From Nodosilinea sp. FACHB-131 (lineage in GTDB: Bacteria > Cyanobacteriota > Cyanobacteriia > Phormidesmidales > Phormidesmidaceae): DNA of 64,000 nt. The position numbers were made by a program, and so were the translations under genes. Positions 7,213 to 14,854 of this stretch are shown here, in pieces. The DNA lies in NCBI RefSeq assembly GCF_014695395.1, contig NZ_JACJOF010000003.1:84909-148908 (forward strand), written 5' to 3'. Each line of letters starts with the position of its first letter. Within the stretch, counting starts at the first letter, position 1. Under the pieces are notes generated by a model, which saw nothing but the letters and a program-made list of their open reading frames with translations, was not told where the DNA came from and made no database searches.

Positions 7213-8873
7213 TCTATTCCACAGACTTCACTGCGTTTAATGGTGGCCCTGTGGGTGCTCCATTCGTCGGTGATCTGGCAAGCACTAACGTTATGGGTGG
7301 GCAGGTTTATTTTACGTCTGCGTCGAAAGGAATTGCTTACAACGCAAAGCAAAGAAGTTACGCGGTACAAGTGACCTGGACACCTGCTCTGGGCAGTTCA
7401 ATCGTTCAATTATTTTGCCGAAACTACACAGGCGCAAGCGACGATGATTACATAGCGATGCGTGTCGATTCAGGTGCCGATACAGTGTCGCTTAGGTTTG
7501 ACGACAGGCGCACTTCAGAAATCACTGTAGACTCAAAAAGTTTTACGTTCAATGCAGACACAGCCTATGTATTGAAATTAGTTGCCCGTGGGCGATTCAT
7601 TGAAGCTTACGTTAACGGTGTTCTGCAACTGAACTTCAGGACAGCAATGAATCAGTACGGGTCTTATGTAGGGTTTCGCACTTTGGCAGGCAGTGATCTT
7701 TTTGGTAGATTCACAAGCTTTTCTGTGTCTACTGCTAGATCAACGAATAATGATTTTTGGAACCCTGAATTCCCAAAGCTAACTAAGCATCCAAGCAACC
7801 CTATATTTTCGGGAGCGGCCCAGGTCGGCTTTGACGCGTTTTTGAACTTCAGCGTAATCAAATGCACCGACCTGGGCATCACGCCCTTAGTTGCTGGTCA
7901 GCCCTACCAAGCCTACTACAGCAAAGACCACGCAGCAGGCACGGAGAAAGGGGGGACGTTCGTTGCCACAGCCCCGACACCGCTGGGGCCTTGGACTCGG
8001 TTCGGGTCAGCAACGACACCGTACTACGCGCCCCCCGATGCGGGCTACCAGCAGTGTGAAACACCTGTGGTGATCAAGGACCCGATCACCGGGGATTTGA
8101 TTATGATCCACCAAGCTCTGGGTAGCAATTTTTCGGGGGTGAGCCAGGGCAGTTTGATGGCACGCGCAGGCAGTAACCAGGTATTCAGTTTTGCCGGATT
8201 AGTGTTGCCGCCCTCCATCAACGACAACATCAGAGATCGCGGCCACACAGGTTACTTCAAGTTCTACGGCAGAGACTCCAGCGGCTATTGGTGGGGTAAC
8301 GGCTACCTCGGCACCAGGACGGGTGGCAATGGCGCATTTAGAGAGGCGGGTAGGCGAGGAGTGTGGAAGATTTCGCCCGACTTCACGGTCTGGAAACTGT
8401 GGGCAGAAGAAGAAGAGCCTGGCACTGAAGCCGGAAAGTTCTACACTTCGGGCCAGCCGCTAATTTACAAAAACGAACCCTATGTGATTTCCTCTGCGGT
8501 TGAGCAAGTCGGGGCGGGGCAGTTCGATGTCCGAGGGGAGTTACGCCTATTCAAAATGAACTCAGGCATGACGGGGCCGAGGCCAGGTTCGGTGAGCATC
8601 ATTGACACCTCCCCAACATCGCCAGAGTACCAATCCTGGGAAGGGGCTAGCGACAATATTGGATGCTGCGGCATTTTTGTGGAAACCTCAAACCCTACAA
8701 AAGATACTCTTTATGTTTACTACAGCGTTTCCCGCAGTCCTACGAAAATGGGGGTGGCCTATGTCGATCTTCCCAAAGGTCACGCGCAGGGGCCGCAGGG
8801 AACGTTCAAACCCATTCAGCGCAACGAAGCTAGAGGGCGCGGGCTAAACTTTTTGATGCGGGGGATCGGATAA
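7209..8873 (+). CDS. Tail-spike-like glycosidase: lectin-like domain plus five-bladed beta-propeller
   Basis: Residues about 1-180 form a LamG/concanavalin-like beta domain (YVLKLVARGRFIEAYVNGVLQ is the typical strand-loop-strand). From about residue 190 the sequence FPKLTKHPSNPIFSG opens a beta-propeller of the GH32/43/68/130 superfamily. Blades are marked by LGPWTRFG, YQQCETPVVIKDPITGDLIMIHQ and FSFAGLVLPP. These folds cut or bind glycans. In a fibre gene block this suggests a depolymerase that degrades the sheath or capsular polysaccharide of the cyanobacterial host. I cannot fix the catalytic acids by eye; Glu in QCETPVV is one candidate. Overlaps on both sides support one operon. Confidence 0.6.
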   Translation: MIYSTDFTAFNGGPVGAPFVGDLASTNVMGGQVYFTSASKGIAYNAKQRSYAVQVTWTPALGSSIVQLFCRNYTGASDDDYIAMRVDSGADTVSLRFDDRRTSEITVDSKSFTFNADTAYVLKLVARGRFIEAYVNGVLQLNFRTAMNQYGSYVGFRTLAGSDLFGRFTSFSVSTARSTNNDFWNPEFPKLTKHPSNPIFSGAAQVGFDAFLNFSVIKCTDLGITPLVAGQPYQAYYSKDHAAGTEKGGTFVATAPTPLGPWTRFGSATTPYYAPPDAGYQQCETPVVIKDPITGDLIMIHQALGSNFSGVSQGSLMARAGSNQVFSFAGLVLPPSINDNIRDRGHTGYFKFYGRDSSGYWWGNGYLGTRTGGNGAFREAGRRGVWKISPDFTVWKLWAEEEEPGTEAGKFYTSGQPLIYKNEPYVISSAVEQVGAGQFDVRGELRLFKMNSGMTGPRPGSVSIIDTSPTSPEYQSWEGASDNIGCCGIFVETSNPTKDTLYVYYSVSRSPTKMGVAYVDLPKGHAQGPQGTFKPIQRNEARGRGLNFLMRGIG

Positions 8874-9274
8874 TGGCAACCCTTTACTTATCCATAGGCA
8901 CCCCAGGAATAACCGGGCTCACGGTCCGCACCTTCGCTGGCGACGACTTCAGTAGTCCGTCGCCCTTAATCGAGGTGTCGGGAAGTGATGGGCTTTACCG
9001 GGGGACAGTTGCTGATGAGTTTGACGTGGCCCAGGTTTACGACACGGTGGGGTCGCTAATTGCTGACGCTCACTTCAGCTTTGGCCCCAGCTCGATCGCA
9101 GACCTTGCCGCTGCAAAACTCGCTGCCGAAACTGCCCAGAAATTGCTCCAAGCCGACGAGCGTATCAGGCCCAATCGCTACCAAAAACTTGAGGCGGGCA
9201 CCACTAACGTTATCCTCGACAAAGACGTCACCCAAACCGGCGACGAAAATATCGACCTTGTGGAGCACGTCTAG
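8873..9274 (+). CDS. Hypothetical phage protein
   Basis: This 133-residue product starts at an ATG overlapping the preceding stop by one base. The N-terminal 70 residues are beta-rich (LYLSIGTPGITGLTVRTFAG) and resemble small fibre-accessory domains. The C-terminal half holds an Ala-rich helix (SSIADLAAAKLAAETAQKLLQADERI). It may be a fibre tip, chaperone or base component. No family recognised. Confidence 0.4.
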   Translation: MATLYLSIGTPGITGLTVRTFAGDDFSSPSPLIEVSGSDGLYRGTVADEFDVAQVYDTVGSLIADAHFSFGPSSIADLAAAKLAAETAQKLLQADERIRPNRYQKLEAGTTNVILDKDVTQTGDENIDLVEHV

Positions 9275-9276
9275 TC

Positions 9277-9405
9277 ATGGCCTGGAATTTCCTTTGGTAT
9301 AAGCAGGGGCAAGGGCCAGGGCCAGGTCAAACCGTCGTGGTCGCACCACCTGTCAAAGCGGTAAGGGTCGATCGCATTCTCAAAGCCAAAAAGGTGTGCT
9401 CATGA
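9277..9405 (+). CDS. Small phage protein (42 aa)
   Basis: The ATG two bases after the preceding stop opens a 42-residue frame beginning MAWNFLWYKQGQGPGPGQ. A Gly/Pro stretch and a basic C-terminus (RVDRILKAKKVCS) follow. Its stop overlaps the next ATG (ATGA at 9402-9405). Short MAWNFLWY-type leader proteins occur at this place in other phage fibre operons as far as I recall, but the role is unknown. Confidence 0.4.
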   Translation: MAWNFLWYKQGQGPGPGQTVVVAPPVKAVRVDRILKAKKVCS

Positions 9406-9740
9406 TCCCTGAAGTTCGATTAGTACTCTATCAGTACAGCCCTGAAATAAAGCAGATTGCGCTGTTCTCTGAGTTCGGCGGCGATGATATTGCCGTGGCG
9501 GTGCCGATTACGCTCTACGCCAGGGTGCCGGGGGCGGACGTGCCATCGTTCAGTGTCTTCTGCACCGCCGTCGGTAACCTGTTGTCGATTCCGTTCACTG
9601 CGATCGAGCTGGCCGAGGCAGGGAACTTTGATTATTCGGTCTATGTAGAGCCTGTGGACGCTGCGCCCGCATTGAAATTGCGCGGCGTGGTGGGGCATGG
9701 GACGGGGTTGGAGATTGTGGCGGTGCCGGGGGCGGCATAG
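9402..9740 (+). CDS. Hypothetical phage protein, last gene of the virion operon
   Basis: The start is taken at the ATG 9402, coupled by ATGA to the preceding stop; a GTG six bases upstream is possible. The 112-residue product is beta-rich and acidic (IKQIALFSEFGGDDIAVAVP; AIELAEAGNFDYSVYVEPVDA), reading like a small immunoglobulin-like or base-plate domain. It closes the operon: a hairpin terminator follows immediately and the next gene is on the opposite strand. No family recognised. Confidence 0.4.
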   Translation: MIPEVRLVLYQYSPEIKQIALFSEFGGDDIAVAVPITLYARVPGADVPSFSVFCTAVGNLLSIPFTAIELAEAGNFDYSVYVEPVDAAPALKLRGVVGHGTGLEIVAVPGAA

Positions 9741-9743
9741 GGA

Positions 9744-9770
9744 AAGCCTCGACCTATGCGATCGAGGCTT
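9744..9770. terminator. Hairpin between convergent operons
   Basis: AAGCCTCGA (9744-9752) pairs perfectly with TCGAGGCTT (9762-9770) around a nine-base loop. It is followed by TTCTTG on the plus side. It sits in the 52-base gap between convergent genes and could stop transcription from both sides. Confidence 0.6.
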
Positions 9771-9792
9771 CTTGCTGGTCAAAGTTGGGAGG

Positions 9793-10206
9793 TCAGAGGT
9801 CTAGCGCTAGGTGGCCCAGGTCATTAATCAGCGCCCCCACACACCACGCCACAGCCAGCGCTGGCAACAGATTCCACAGCAACCAGAGCATGGGCCACCA
9901 ACCATAGGCTAAGCGCACCACCGTGCCAATCACTAGGCCATGGCTGAGCAAGCCTCTGTGCTTCACTATGTGGCCATAGGGTAGCCAGTAGAGGCATGGC
10001 GGCTTGCGGCTAGGCTCAACGTCACGGTCTGCCGTAGCCCAAGCTTCTTGCCCGTAACAGGCTGCTGCGGTGGTCAACCACAAAGGCCATAGGTCGTAGG
10101 CGTAGTAATAGCCCGTGGCTGCGATCGCGCTGGTCAGGGTCATGGACATCCGCAGGTGGTGTTGGCGATTGCTGCCGCCGAAGATGAGGCGTAGGGGTGT
10201 GGTCAT
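9793..10206 (-). CDS. DUF2227-like putative metal-binding membrane protein
   Basis: This 137-residue product carries CLYWLPYGHIVKHRGLLSHGLVIGTVVRLAYGWWP. The YG.I.KHRG.SHG..IGT..RL.Y pattern is typical of cyanobacterial DUF2227 putative metal-binding proteins, with His residues in HIVKHRGLLSH as likely ligands. There are hydrophobic segments before and after (LTSAIAATGYYYAY; LWLLWNLLPALAVAWCVGALI). It is the last gene of the minus-strand operon, three bases after the Zn-ribbon gene. The family is thought to be related to metal-dependent membrane hydrolases; the substrate is unknown. Its presence in a phage-like element is unusual. Confidence 0.5.
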   Translation of the reverse strand: MTTPLRLIFGGSNRQHHLRMSMTLTSAIAATGYYYAYDLWPLWLTTAAACYGQEAWATADRDVEPSRKPPCLYWLPYGHIVKHRGLLSHGLVIGTVVRLAYGWWPMLWLLWNLLPALAVAWCVGALINDLGHLALDL

Positions 10207-10209
10207 GAG

Positions 10210-10350
10210 TTAGTTCTCCTGGCCTGGTTGCCATTGGTGATTGCAGGTGCGGCATTGCCAAATTTCTGTGCTGCCTTTTATCGTTCCGCGAAGATGGCGA
10301 GAATTGCAGACAGGGCAGTTCTGAGGCATCGGCGGGTGTTGGTAGCTCAT
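10210..10350 (-). CDS. Small zinc-ribbon protein (46 aa)
   Basis: The 46-residue frame reads MSYQHPPMPQNCPVCNSR and then WQCRTCNHQWQPGQEN. It has CPVC at residues 12-15 and CRTC at 33-36, the four cysteines of a zinc ribbon, with a Trp after the second knuckle as in many ribbons. Its ATG overlaps the stop of the upstream membrane peptide gene (ATGA), and the next gene starts after three bases. It may bind nucleic acid or a protein partner of the operon. Confidence 0.6.
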   Translation of the reverse strand: MSYQHPPMPQNCPVCNSRHLRGTIKGSTEIWQCRTCNHQWQPGQEN

Positions 10351-10550
10351 CGTGTCTCTCCAAAGAAGTTAGCAATGCTCTGATTTGCCCGTCGCCCCCA
10401 GTGCAGTGGGCTGAAGTATTGGTCAGGGGTTCTGGGGTCATCAAATCCAAGGGCACCCCACCCAAAAGTGATGATGCAGACGTAGCCGAGTATCCGGGCG
10501 ATCGCGCCGAGGTTGTCTTTGTCGCGCTTGGGCGGGGGTGCGTCGGGCAT
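10347..10550 (-). CDS. Small single-span membrane protein (67 aa)
   Basis: A basic N-terminus (PPPKRDKDN) is followed by one hydrophobic segment (LGAIARILGYVCIITFGWGALGF, about residues 14-36) and a hydrophilic tail ending in GETR. It starts three bases after the ATPase stop and its stop overlaps the Zn-ribbon start. It is probably a membrane component working with the ATPase. No family recognised. Confidence 0.5.
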   Translation of the reverse strand: MPDAPPPKRDKDNLGAIARILGYVCIITFGWGALGFDDPRTPDQYFSPLHWGRRANQSIANFFGETR

Positions 10551-10553
10551 GGG

Positions 10554-12446
10554 TTAGCTCAGTGTGATAGTCCATGTCTTCTCATCAACCGGGGCCAGCA
10601 ACCCCATGCCCTGAAGCGTTGCCATAATGGGGCGCAGCGTCTCGTTTTTGGCGTTGGGTAGTTTGCCCTGCCTGCGGGCTTTTGCCGCCCATGCAGAGGT
10701 AGCAGCCTTTGACGTGGTCACCTCGCCACCGTCGCCCAACTCCTTCAACCACAACAGCACAGCAGCATTTAGCTCGTCGCTGGATGCGATCAGGCTGTCA
10801 ATGCGGGGGTATGAGGTAGGGGCAGAGAACAGCGACAGGGGGGCAACCTCCACCGCCACAATGGGCTCAGCCACGGCGACCGCACCTTGGGCCATTTCAG
10901 GCATGGCGAGCTGCCGGGGTTGGGCTAGGGGCTCGGCCAACATGTCGGGGGTGGTGCCTAGGGGTAGCCAGCGATCGCCAACAAAGGCAATGCGGTCGTG
11001 GCCAATCTCGGCAATCCCAGGGCGAGTGATGGTGTAGTTGTAGCCGACCTGCTCAAACAGCTGTTCGTCAAACCCCACCCCCTGCCCCTGCCATTCAACA
11101 TTCTTGCCGGGGGGCACTGACACATAGACAACCTCCATTGACTTGATGGCCTTACCGCTAGGGGTCAGGTTGTCGGCCACCATTTTAGGGGCCACTGCCC
11201 AGACAGCCAGGGTGCGCTTCATGCCGCTGCTGGTGAGGGCCGACATCTTGCCAGCGATGAGCCCGATTAAGGCTTGCAGCAAGTTGGCATACTGGCAATC
11301 TTTGGCGGCAAGGTAAGCCCATTCATCCACAATCAGAATGGCGTCTTCCTGCTCCCACCATTCGTTGACCAGCGCGATCGCATCGCCGACCAGTACCCGC
11401 ACCTCGGGCTCTGCCATTTTCGAGATGTCACCGCGCACCGACTTGACGCAGTGCTGGGTGTATTTGGCATCCTCGTCTAGCCCTTGTTTGGCATAGCTCA
11501 GTAGGTTGAGATGGTAGGCTTTGGTGCCGCGATCGGTCATCTGCTTTGAAGCGATGGCGACGAGCATAGACTTGCCCGAACGTTGTGCCCCAAAGAAAAT
11601 GCGGGAGCGGTAGGGCGATTGTAGGATTTGAGCAAGTGCTGTCTTGGGCACCACCGAGAGGGTGGCGGCTAAAGGTTGCTCAACCACAGGCACCTGCGCG
11701 GCATACTGGGCTGCGGGCATTGCCTGGCTAGGCAGGCTCACCGCAGGCTCAACCCAAGGATCTTGCACCGTCACAGCGGGAACATCCACCGCTGTGAGTT
11801 GGGTGGTAGGGCCGACGGTGGAGGGTAGTTCCTGGGGGACAGGGGGTGCGGTGAGTGCAATCCGCCGCAGTTCGTCGGCATCGGCCAAGATAAACCGCAC
11901 CAAGTCCTCTCGGGGTGCTCCTTCGGCGATTGCGTCGGGGTTGTCCTTTAGCTCTCGCGAGTAAGTTTGGTGGAATCGCCGCGACATCCTAGACCAGGCC
12001 GCACGGCGTACCGCATCGCTAGGCATCGACTCAAGAGCGGCGGCAATCTCAGGGAGAATCATCGACAGCAAAGCATAGTCGCTCTTTTGGTGCGAGTCGA
12101 GATAGTGGTAGGGGATAACCCCATCGCTATCATCGCCGCCGCCGACCTTGGCCACACTTCGAGCTACTGCATCCAGCCCCACGGGCAAGAATGGCAGCGG
12201 CATCACCCGTCCAGTTTTGCGGCCTTCAGCAATCAAAGCGCCTAGGTAACCCAGCCCTGAACCGGCCAGGACCAGCGCCCCCCAACCAGTAAGGGAGAAC
12301 ATAGTCAGAGTGCCAAGGCCAAGGCCACTTAGCCCAGTAAGTTTGAATAGACCGCTAAACGCCTTCGACTGCTGAGCCTCACTATCGAGGTGGTTTAAGT
12401 AGTCGATCAGAGTGTTATAGGCTTTGCTGTCGATGATGCTTTCCAT
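10554..12446 (-). CDS. Membrane-anchored FtsK/TraB-like P-loop ATPase with C-terminal winged helix
   Basis: The 630-residue protein has two adjoining hydrophobic segments at about residues 35-72 and a Pro/Gln/Ala-rich linker (about 200-262). The ATPase domain carries Walker A GAQRSGKS (286-293) and Walker B AILIVDEW (369-376), followed by a TSSGMKRT element. The last 90 residues read as a helical winged-helix module (TSKAATSAWAAKARRQ; LRPIMATLQGMGLLAP). Membrane anchor, linker, motor, DNA-binding winged helix is the plan of FtsK and of Streptomyces TraB, which move double-stranded DNA. Zot-like assembly ATPases are an alternative. It is nine bases after a membrane protein gene in the same operon. 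The fold is well supported; the DNA-translocation role is inferred. Confidence 0.6.
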   Translation of the reverse strand: MESIIDSKAYNTLIDYLNHLDSEAQQSKAFSGLFKLTGLSGLGLGTLTMFSLTGWGALVLAGSGLGYLGALIAEGRKTGRVMPLPFLPVGLDAVARSVAKVGGGDDSDGVIPYHYLDSHQKSDYALLSMILPEIAAALESMPSDAVRRAAWSRMSRRFHQTYSRELKDNPDAIAEGAPREDLVRFILADADELRRIALTAPPVPQELPSTVGPTTQLTAVDVPAVTVQDPWVEPAVSLPSQAMPAAQYAAQVPVVEQPLAATLSVVPKTALAQILQSPYRSRIFFGAQRSGKSMLVAIASKQMTDRGTKAYHLNLLSYAKQGLDEDAKYTQHCVKSVRGDISKMAEPEVRVLVGDAIALVNEWWEQEDAILIVDEWAYLAAKDCQYANLLQALIGLIAGKMSALTSSGMKRTLAVWAVAPKMVADNLTPSGKAIKSMEVVYVSVPPGKNVEWQGQGVGFDEQLFEQVGYNYTITRPGIAEIGHDRIAFVGDRWLPLGTTPDMLAEPLAQPRQLAMPEMAQGAVAVAEPIVAVEVAPLSLFSAPTSYPRIDSLIASSDELNAAVLLWLKELGDGGEVTTSKAATSAWAAKARRQGKLPNAKNETLRPIMATLQGMGLLAPVDEKTWTITLS

Positions 12447-12455
12447 GATGTGCCT

Positions 12456-13409
12456 CTACTCTTTTTCGTCGGCTTGCTGAGCGATCGACCATGCCAGCTC
12501 GAACCCGAACACATTAATCAAGGCATAGACTGCCATTGTGAAAAACGGAAGCTGAAGCCCTGAGATGCTGCGGAAGAAAGCGTAGAACTCAACCCCGTAG
12601 ACCATGATGATCAGCAGGAATACTCCAACGTATCCGTCAGTGCCTTCTAGCTGTAGCTCAGCGCGGGCAGCACGGGCGGCAATCACTGCCGACGGGCTTA
12701 GGTCAGGCACCTTGCGGCTGTTGAGCTTTTGGAATTTGGCATAACGCTTTTCCCACGTTCCTTGCATCCGGCGAATTGCCATGGCTTCAACGCCTCCAAT
12801 AGCCAGCGCGATCGCAAGGGCCGCATACCAGTTTGGGTCGCCCCAAACTGTCCACTGCTTGTTTGGCTTGAAGTTGGTTCCAAAGGGTAGCCACCCGGTT
12901 GCAAAGTTGGCTGTCGCCCCCATCGTGGTGAGCGCCATGGGGATAGGGTTGAGCTGGGCAATGTCGGCCCCGTCGGGGATGCCTGGCTTGGGCAGCGCCC
13001 TAGGGTTCTCAATGCCGTGGGTCTGCGCTGACTGGCTTAGCGGCAGCGCGGTGTAGACCGTTTCGGTTGAGAGAATCATGCAGCCGACCGACATGGTGTA
13101 GGCCACAAACTTAAGCCCGCCCCGTGCTGTGGGGTTGGTTAACCATGCGATCGACTTTGCCGCCCATTCGGCAGGGGCGAAGAGGTTAGCTCCAAACGGT
13201 CTTGGTGATGCTGATTTCATTGGCTGCTTACCCTGAGTTTGCTTTTGCTTGCCCTGCCCCTGCTGTTGGGCTTGGGGTTTTTGTTGTTGCTGTTGCCCTT
13301 GGGGAGGCATTACTTGTGCTTGTGGGATTTGGCCCATCACGTAGCCTTGGGCTTGCATCTGCGCCAGTATGTGGTCTGCAAATTGATCTGCCTGCGATTT
13401 CTGCGTCAT
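12456..13409 (-). CDS. Gln-rich multi-span membrane protein of the ATPase operon
   Basis: The 317-residue product has an N-terminal cytosolic-looking part very rich in Gln, Lys and Pro (residues 30-65; PPQGQQQQQKPQAQQQ). Hydrophobic segments follow at about 98-120, 160-180, 190-215 and 260-310. The hydrophilic segment 215-258 is charged (MQGTWEKRYAKFQKLNSRK). Its ATG overlaps the upstream stop by four bases and the ATPase gene follows after nine bases, so the three are co-translated. It probably forms the membrane part of a complex with the ATPase. No known family recognised. Confidence 0.5.
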   Translation of the reverse strand: MTQKSQADQFADHILAQMQAQGYVMGQIPQAQVMPPQGQQQQQKPQAQQQGQGKQKQTQGKQPMKSASPRPFGANLFAPAEWAAKSIAWLTNPTARGGLKFVAYTMSVGCMILSTETVYTALPLSQSAQTHGIENPRALPKPGIPDGADIAQLNPIPMALTTMGATANFATGWLPFGTNFKPNKQWTVWGDPNWYAALAIALAIGGVEAMAIRRMQGTWEKRYAKFQKLNSRKVPDLSPSAVIAARAARAELQLEGTDGYVGVFLLIIMVYGVEFYAFFRSISGLQLPFFTMAVYALINVFGFELAWSIAQQADEKE

Positions 13410-13936
13410 GGTTGAGTCTCCGATAATTGATTAAGGTTGCAGATGCTTGCGTGATGCAGTGCCTGTTGGTCGGCTTGGGCTAAGACTTGCTGACCTGTGC
13501 CAGGGTCAACCCGGATAGCGGCAAACAGTAGACCCGAGCTATCAAACAGCGGATACCAACGATCGCTGTTGTATCGAGGCGCGCCCCAGTCAAAGCCGAA
13601 TAGGTTGAGTTGATCCGCTACTGGCATCCCCGCCGCAAAGCTGAACCCCTGGAGGGTGTCGCCCTGACAGTTGGGTTGCCGCAGTCCCAACTCTGAATAC
13701 TTCTCGGCTACCTTCACCTCGCCCTCGATCTCTGCTGTCTTCGCCTCAATCGCTTGGATAGCAGCCCGGTGTTCCGCCTCAATGCGATCCTCGTGGTCGA
13801 GCTTTGCAGTGCTGTCCTCGTTCCACACTGCGATGGTATTGGCGGCCCCAGCAAAGCCCACCACGGCGAGAAGACCGAGGGTAGATAGGACAGCAACACG
13901 GGGCCAGAATCGAGAGTGAGTGGTGATAAAAGTCAT
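13406..13936 (-). CDS. Membrane-anchored coiled-coil protein
   Basis: I place the start at the ATG 13936 (MTFITTHSRFWPRV). The frame extends upstream to a TTG at 14113, but that stretch is full of non-coding repeats and has no ribosome site. The 176-residue product has one membrane segment near residues 12-35 and a coiled coil (residues 45-80; HEDRIEAEHRAAIQAIEAKTAEIEGEVK). A globular C-terminus contains two cysteines. It resembles the topology of accessory subunits of transfer or secretion complexes. The stop overlaps the next ATG (ATGA). Function unknown. Confidence 0.5.
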   Translation of the reverse strand: MTFITTHSRFWPRVAVLSTLGLLAVVGFAGAANTIAVWNEDSTAKLDHEDRIEAEHRAAIQAIEAKTAEIEGEVKVAEKYSELGLRQPNCQGDTLQGFSFAAGMPVADQLNLFGFDWGAPRYNSDRWYPLFDSSGLLFAAIRVDPGTGQQVLAQADQQALHHASICNLNQLSETQP

Positions 13937-13940
13937 GTTT

Positions 13941-14135
13941 TTTGACGATGAAAAGGGAGGGGCTAAGTGCTTTGCGGGGGTGTCAATGCCGTCAATGAGG
14001 TCGGTCGTCAATGCACCATTAAAGTTTTGACGGCTTGCTGCGCTTAGCTTTGGCGCTTTATGACTGGGGTGGAGGTCGTCAAAACTTTTTCCCCACCCCA
14101 GCGCTCGTGTCAAAGGATTCTGAGTAGCGTCAAAA
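13941..14135. repeat. Cluster of GTCAA repeats and a perfect 12-base inverted repeat (operator or origin candidate)
   Basis: AAAGTTTTGACG (14021-14032) and CGTCAAAACTTT (14077-14088) are perfect inverted copies 44 bases apart. GTCAA occurs directly at 13982, 13991, 14007, 14079, 14109 and 14129, with inverted TTGAC at 13942 and 14027. The tract occupies the 220-base gap between two minus-strand genes of the ATPase operon. Dense short repeats around a longer palindrome are typical of multi-site operators or iteron origins. Confidence 0.55.
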
Positions 14136-14157
14136 AGCTGCTTAAGAACCCCTAGGA

Positions 14158-14601
14158 CTAGCGCTCCGTCGCGTCTGCGGCACCGCTCAAGTAGCTGGGT
14201 TGAGTCGCCGGTTGTAAGGGCTTCAACGATAAGCGCTTCAACATCGGCTCCCCCAGGCTGGCCTTCTCCCCCATAGGGTGCTGAGACATCAAAGCCCCAA
14301 CGTTCTGCCCAATCTGGGTGAAGGCGGTGCGGCCAGAAAGCATGTCGTAGATAAGCTGGGAAGCCTCATCTACCAGGGGCTGGATGGATTGCTCATACTC
14401 GGTGGCGATCGCGTTGATACCCGCTGTCTGCCCCTGAACAGCTTGATTTACTTGGCTTCGTAGCTGGGCAATTTCAGCTGCTACCTGAGCCCGGTAGGCC
14501 CGGTCATCCCCCGAACCAGCCTGTGTAGGGGTTGTTGCCTTGGGGCTGTTGCCAAAACCCTTGCTGTTGCTGGGGTTGCTGCGGTCGGTTGCTTGTGTCA
14601 T
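14158..14601 (-). CDS. Hypothetical hydrophilic coiled-coil protein
   Basis: The 147-residue product begins with a disordered Ser/Asn/Thr-rich stretch (1-33). A helical region follows (about 34-80; QVAAEIAQLRSQVNQAVQGQ), then ATEYEQSIQPLVDEASQLIYDML and a loose C-terminus. Its first 98 bases overlap the upstream gene in another frame. It may be a partner of the ATPase complex. No family recognised. Confidence 0.45.
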   Translation of the reverse strand: MTQATDRSNPSNSKGFGNSPKATTPTQAGSGDDRAYRAQVAAEIAQLRSQVNQAVQGQTAGINAIATEYEQSIQPLVDEASQLIYDMLSGRTAFTQIGQNVGALMSQHPMGEKASLGEPMLKRLSLKPLQPATQPSYLSGAADATER

Positions 14602-14854
14602 TGGTCTGCACTCCTAGAAATAGTTCGATTTCGTTGACTGAGTAGCCCTGCCGCATCCATTGAGCGACCTGCGCAAGGCGAAAACATTGATGCTCCGTGA
14701 ACTCTTTCAGCCCCGATTCGATGCCCGCGAGTTTGCACCAGCGCCACATCGTAGGAATCGAGATTGTTTTCATGGCCCCTGGGTAACGAAGTGCCGAAAG
14801 CTGCCTAATGGCAGTGCTTCTGGCGATTGTTGCGGGGGTATCAAATGTTTTCAT
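14504..14854 (-). CDS. Putative helix-turn-helix protein with Gln-rich tail
   Basis: The 116-residue product carries IPTMWRWCKLAGIESGLKEFTEHQCFRLAQVAQWMRQGYSVNEIELFL (given here as its segments, about residues 33-80), a MerR/excisionase-like helix arrangement. The C-terminus is QQPQQQQGFWQQPQ followed by NPYTGWFGG. It starts next to four phased TCAYGA boxes and is the first gene of the minus-strand operon. It may therefore be the operon regulator or an excisionase-like DNA-bending protein. The assignment rests on composition and helix pattern only. Confidence 0.45.
   Translation of the reverse strand: MKTFDTPATIARSTAIRQLSALRYPGAMKTISIPTMWRWCKLAGIESGLKEFTEHQCFRLAQVAQWMRQGYSVNEIELFLGVQTNDTSNRPQQPQQQQGFWQQPQGNNPYTGWFGG

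Noticed and set aside
13937..14113. 59-codon upstream extension of the 176-residue membrane protein
   Set aside because: It starts with TTG, has no ribosome site and overlaps the repeat field, which looks like control DNA.
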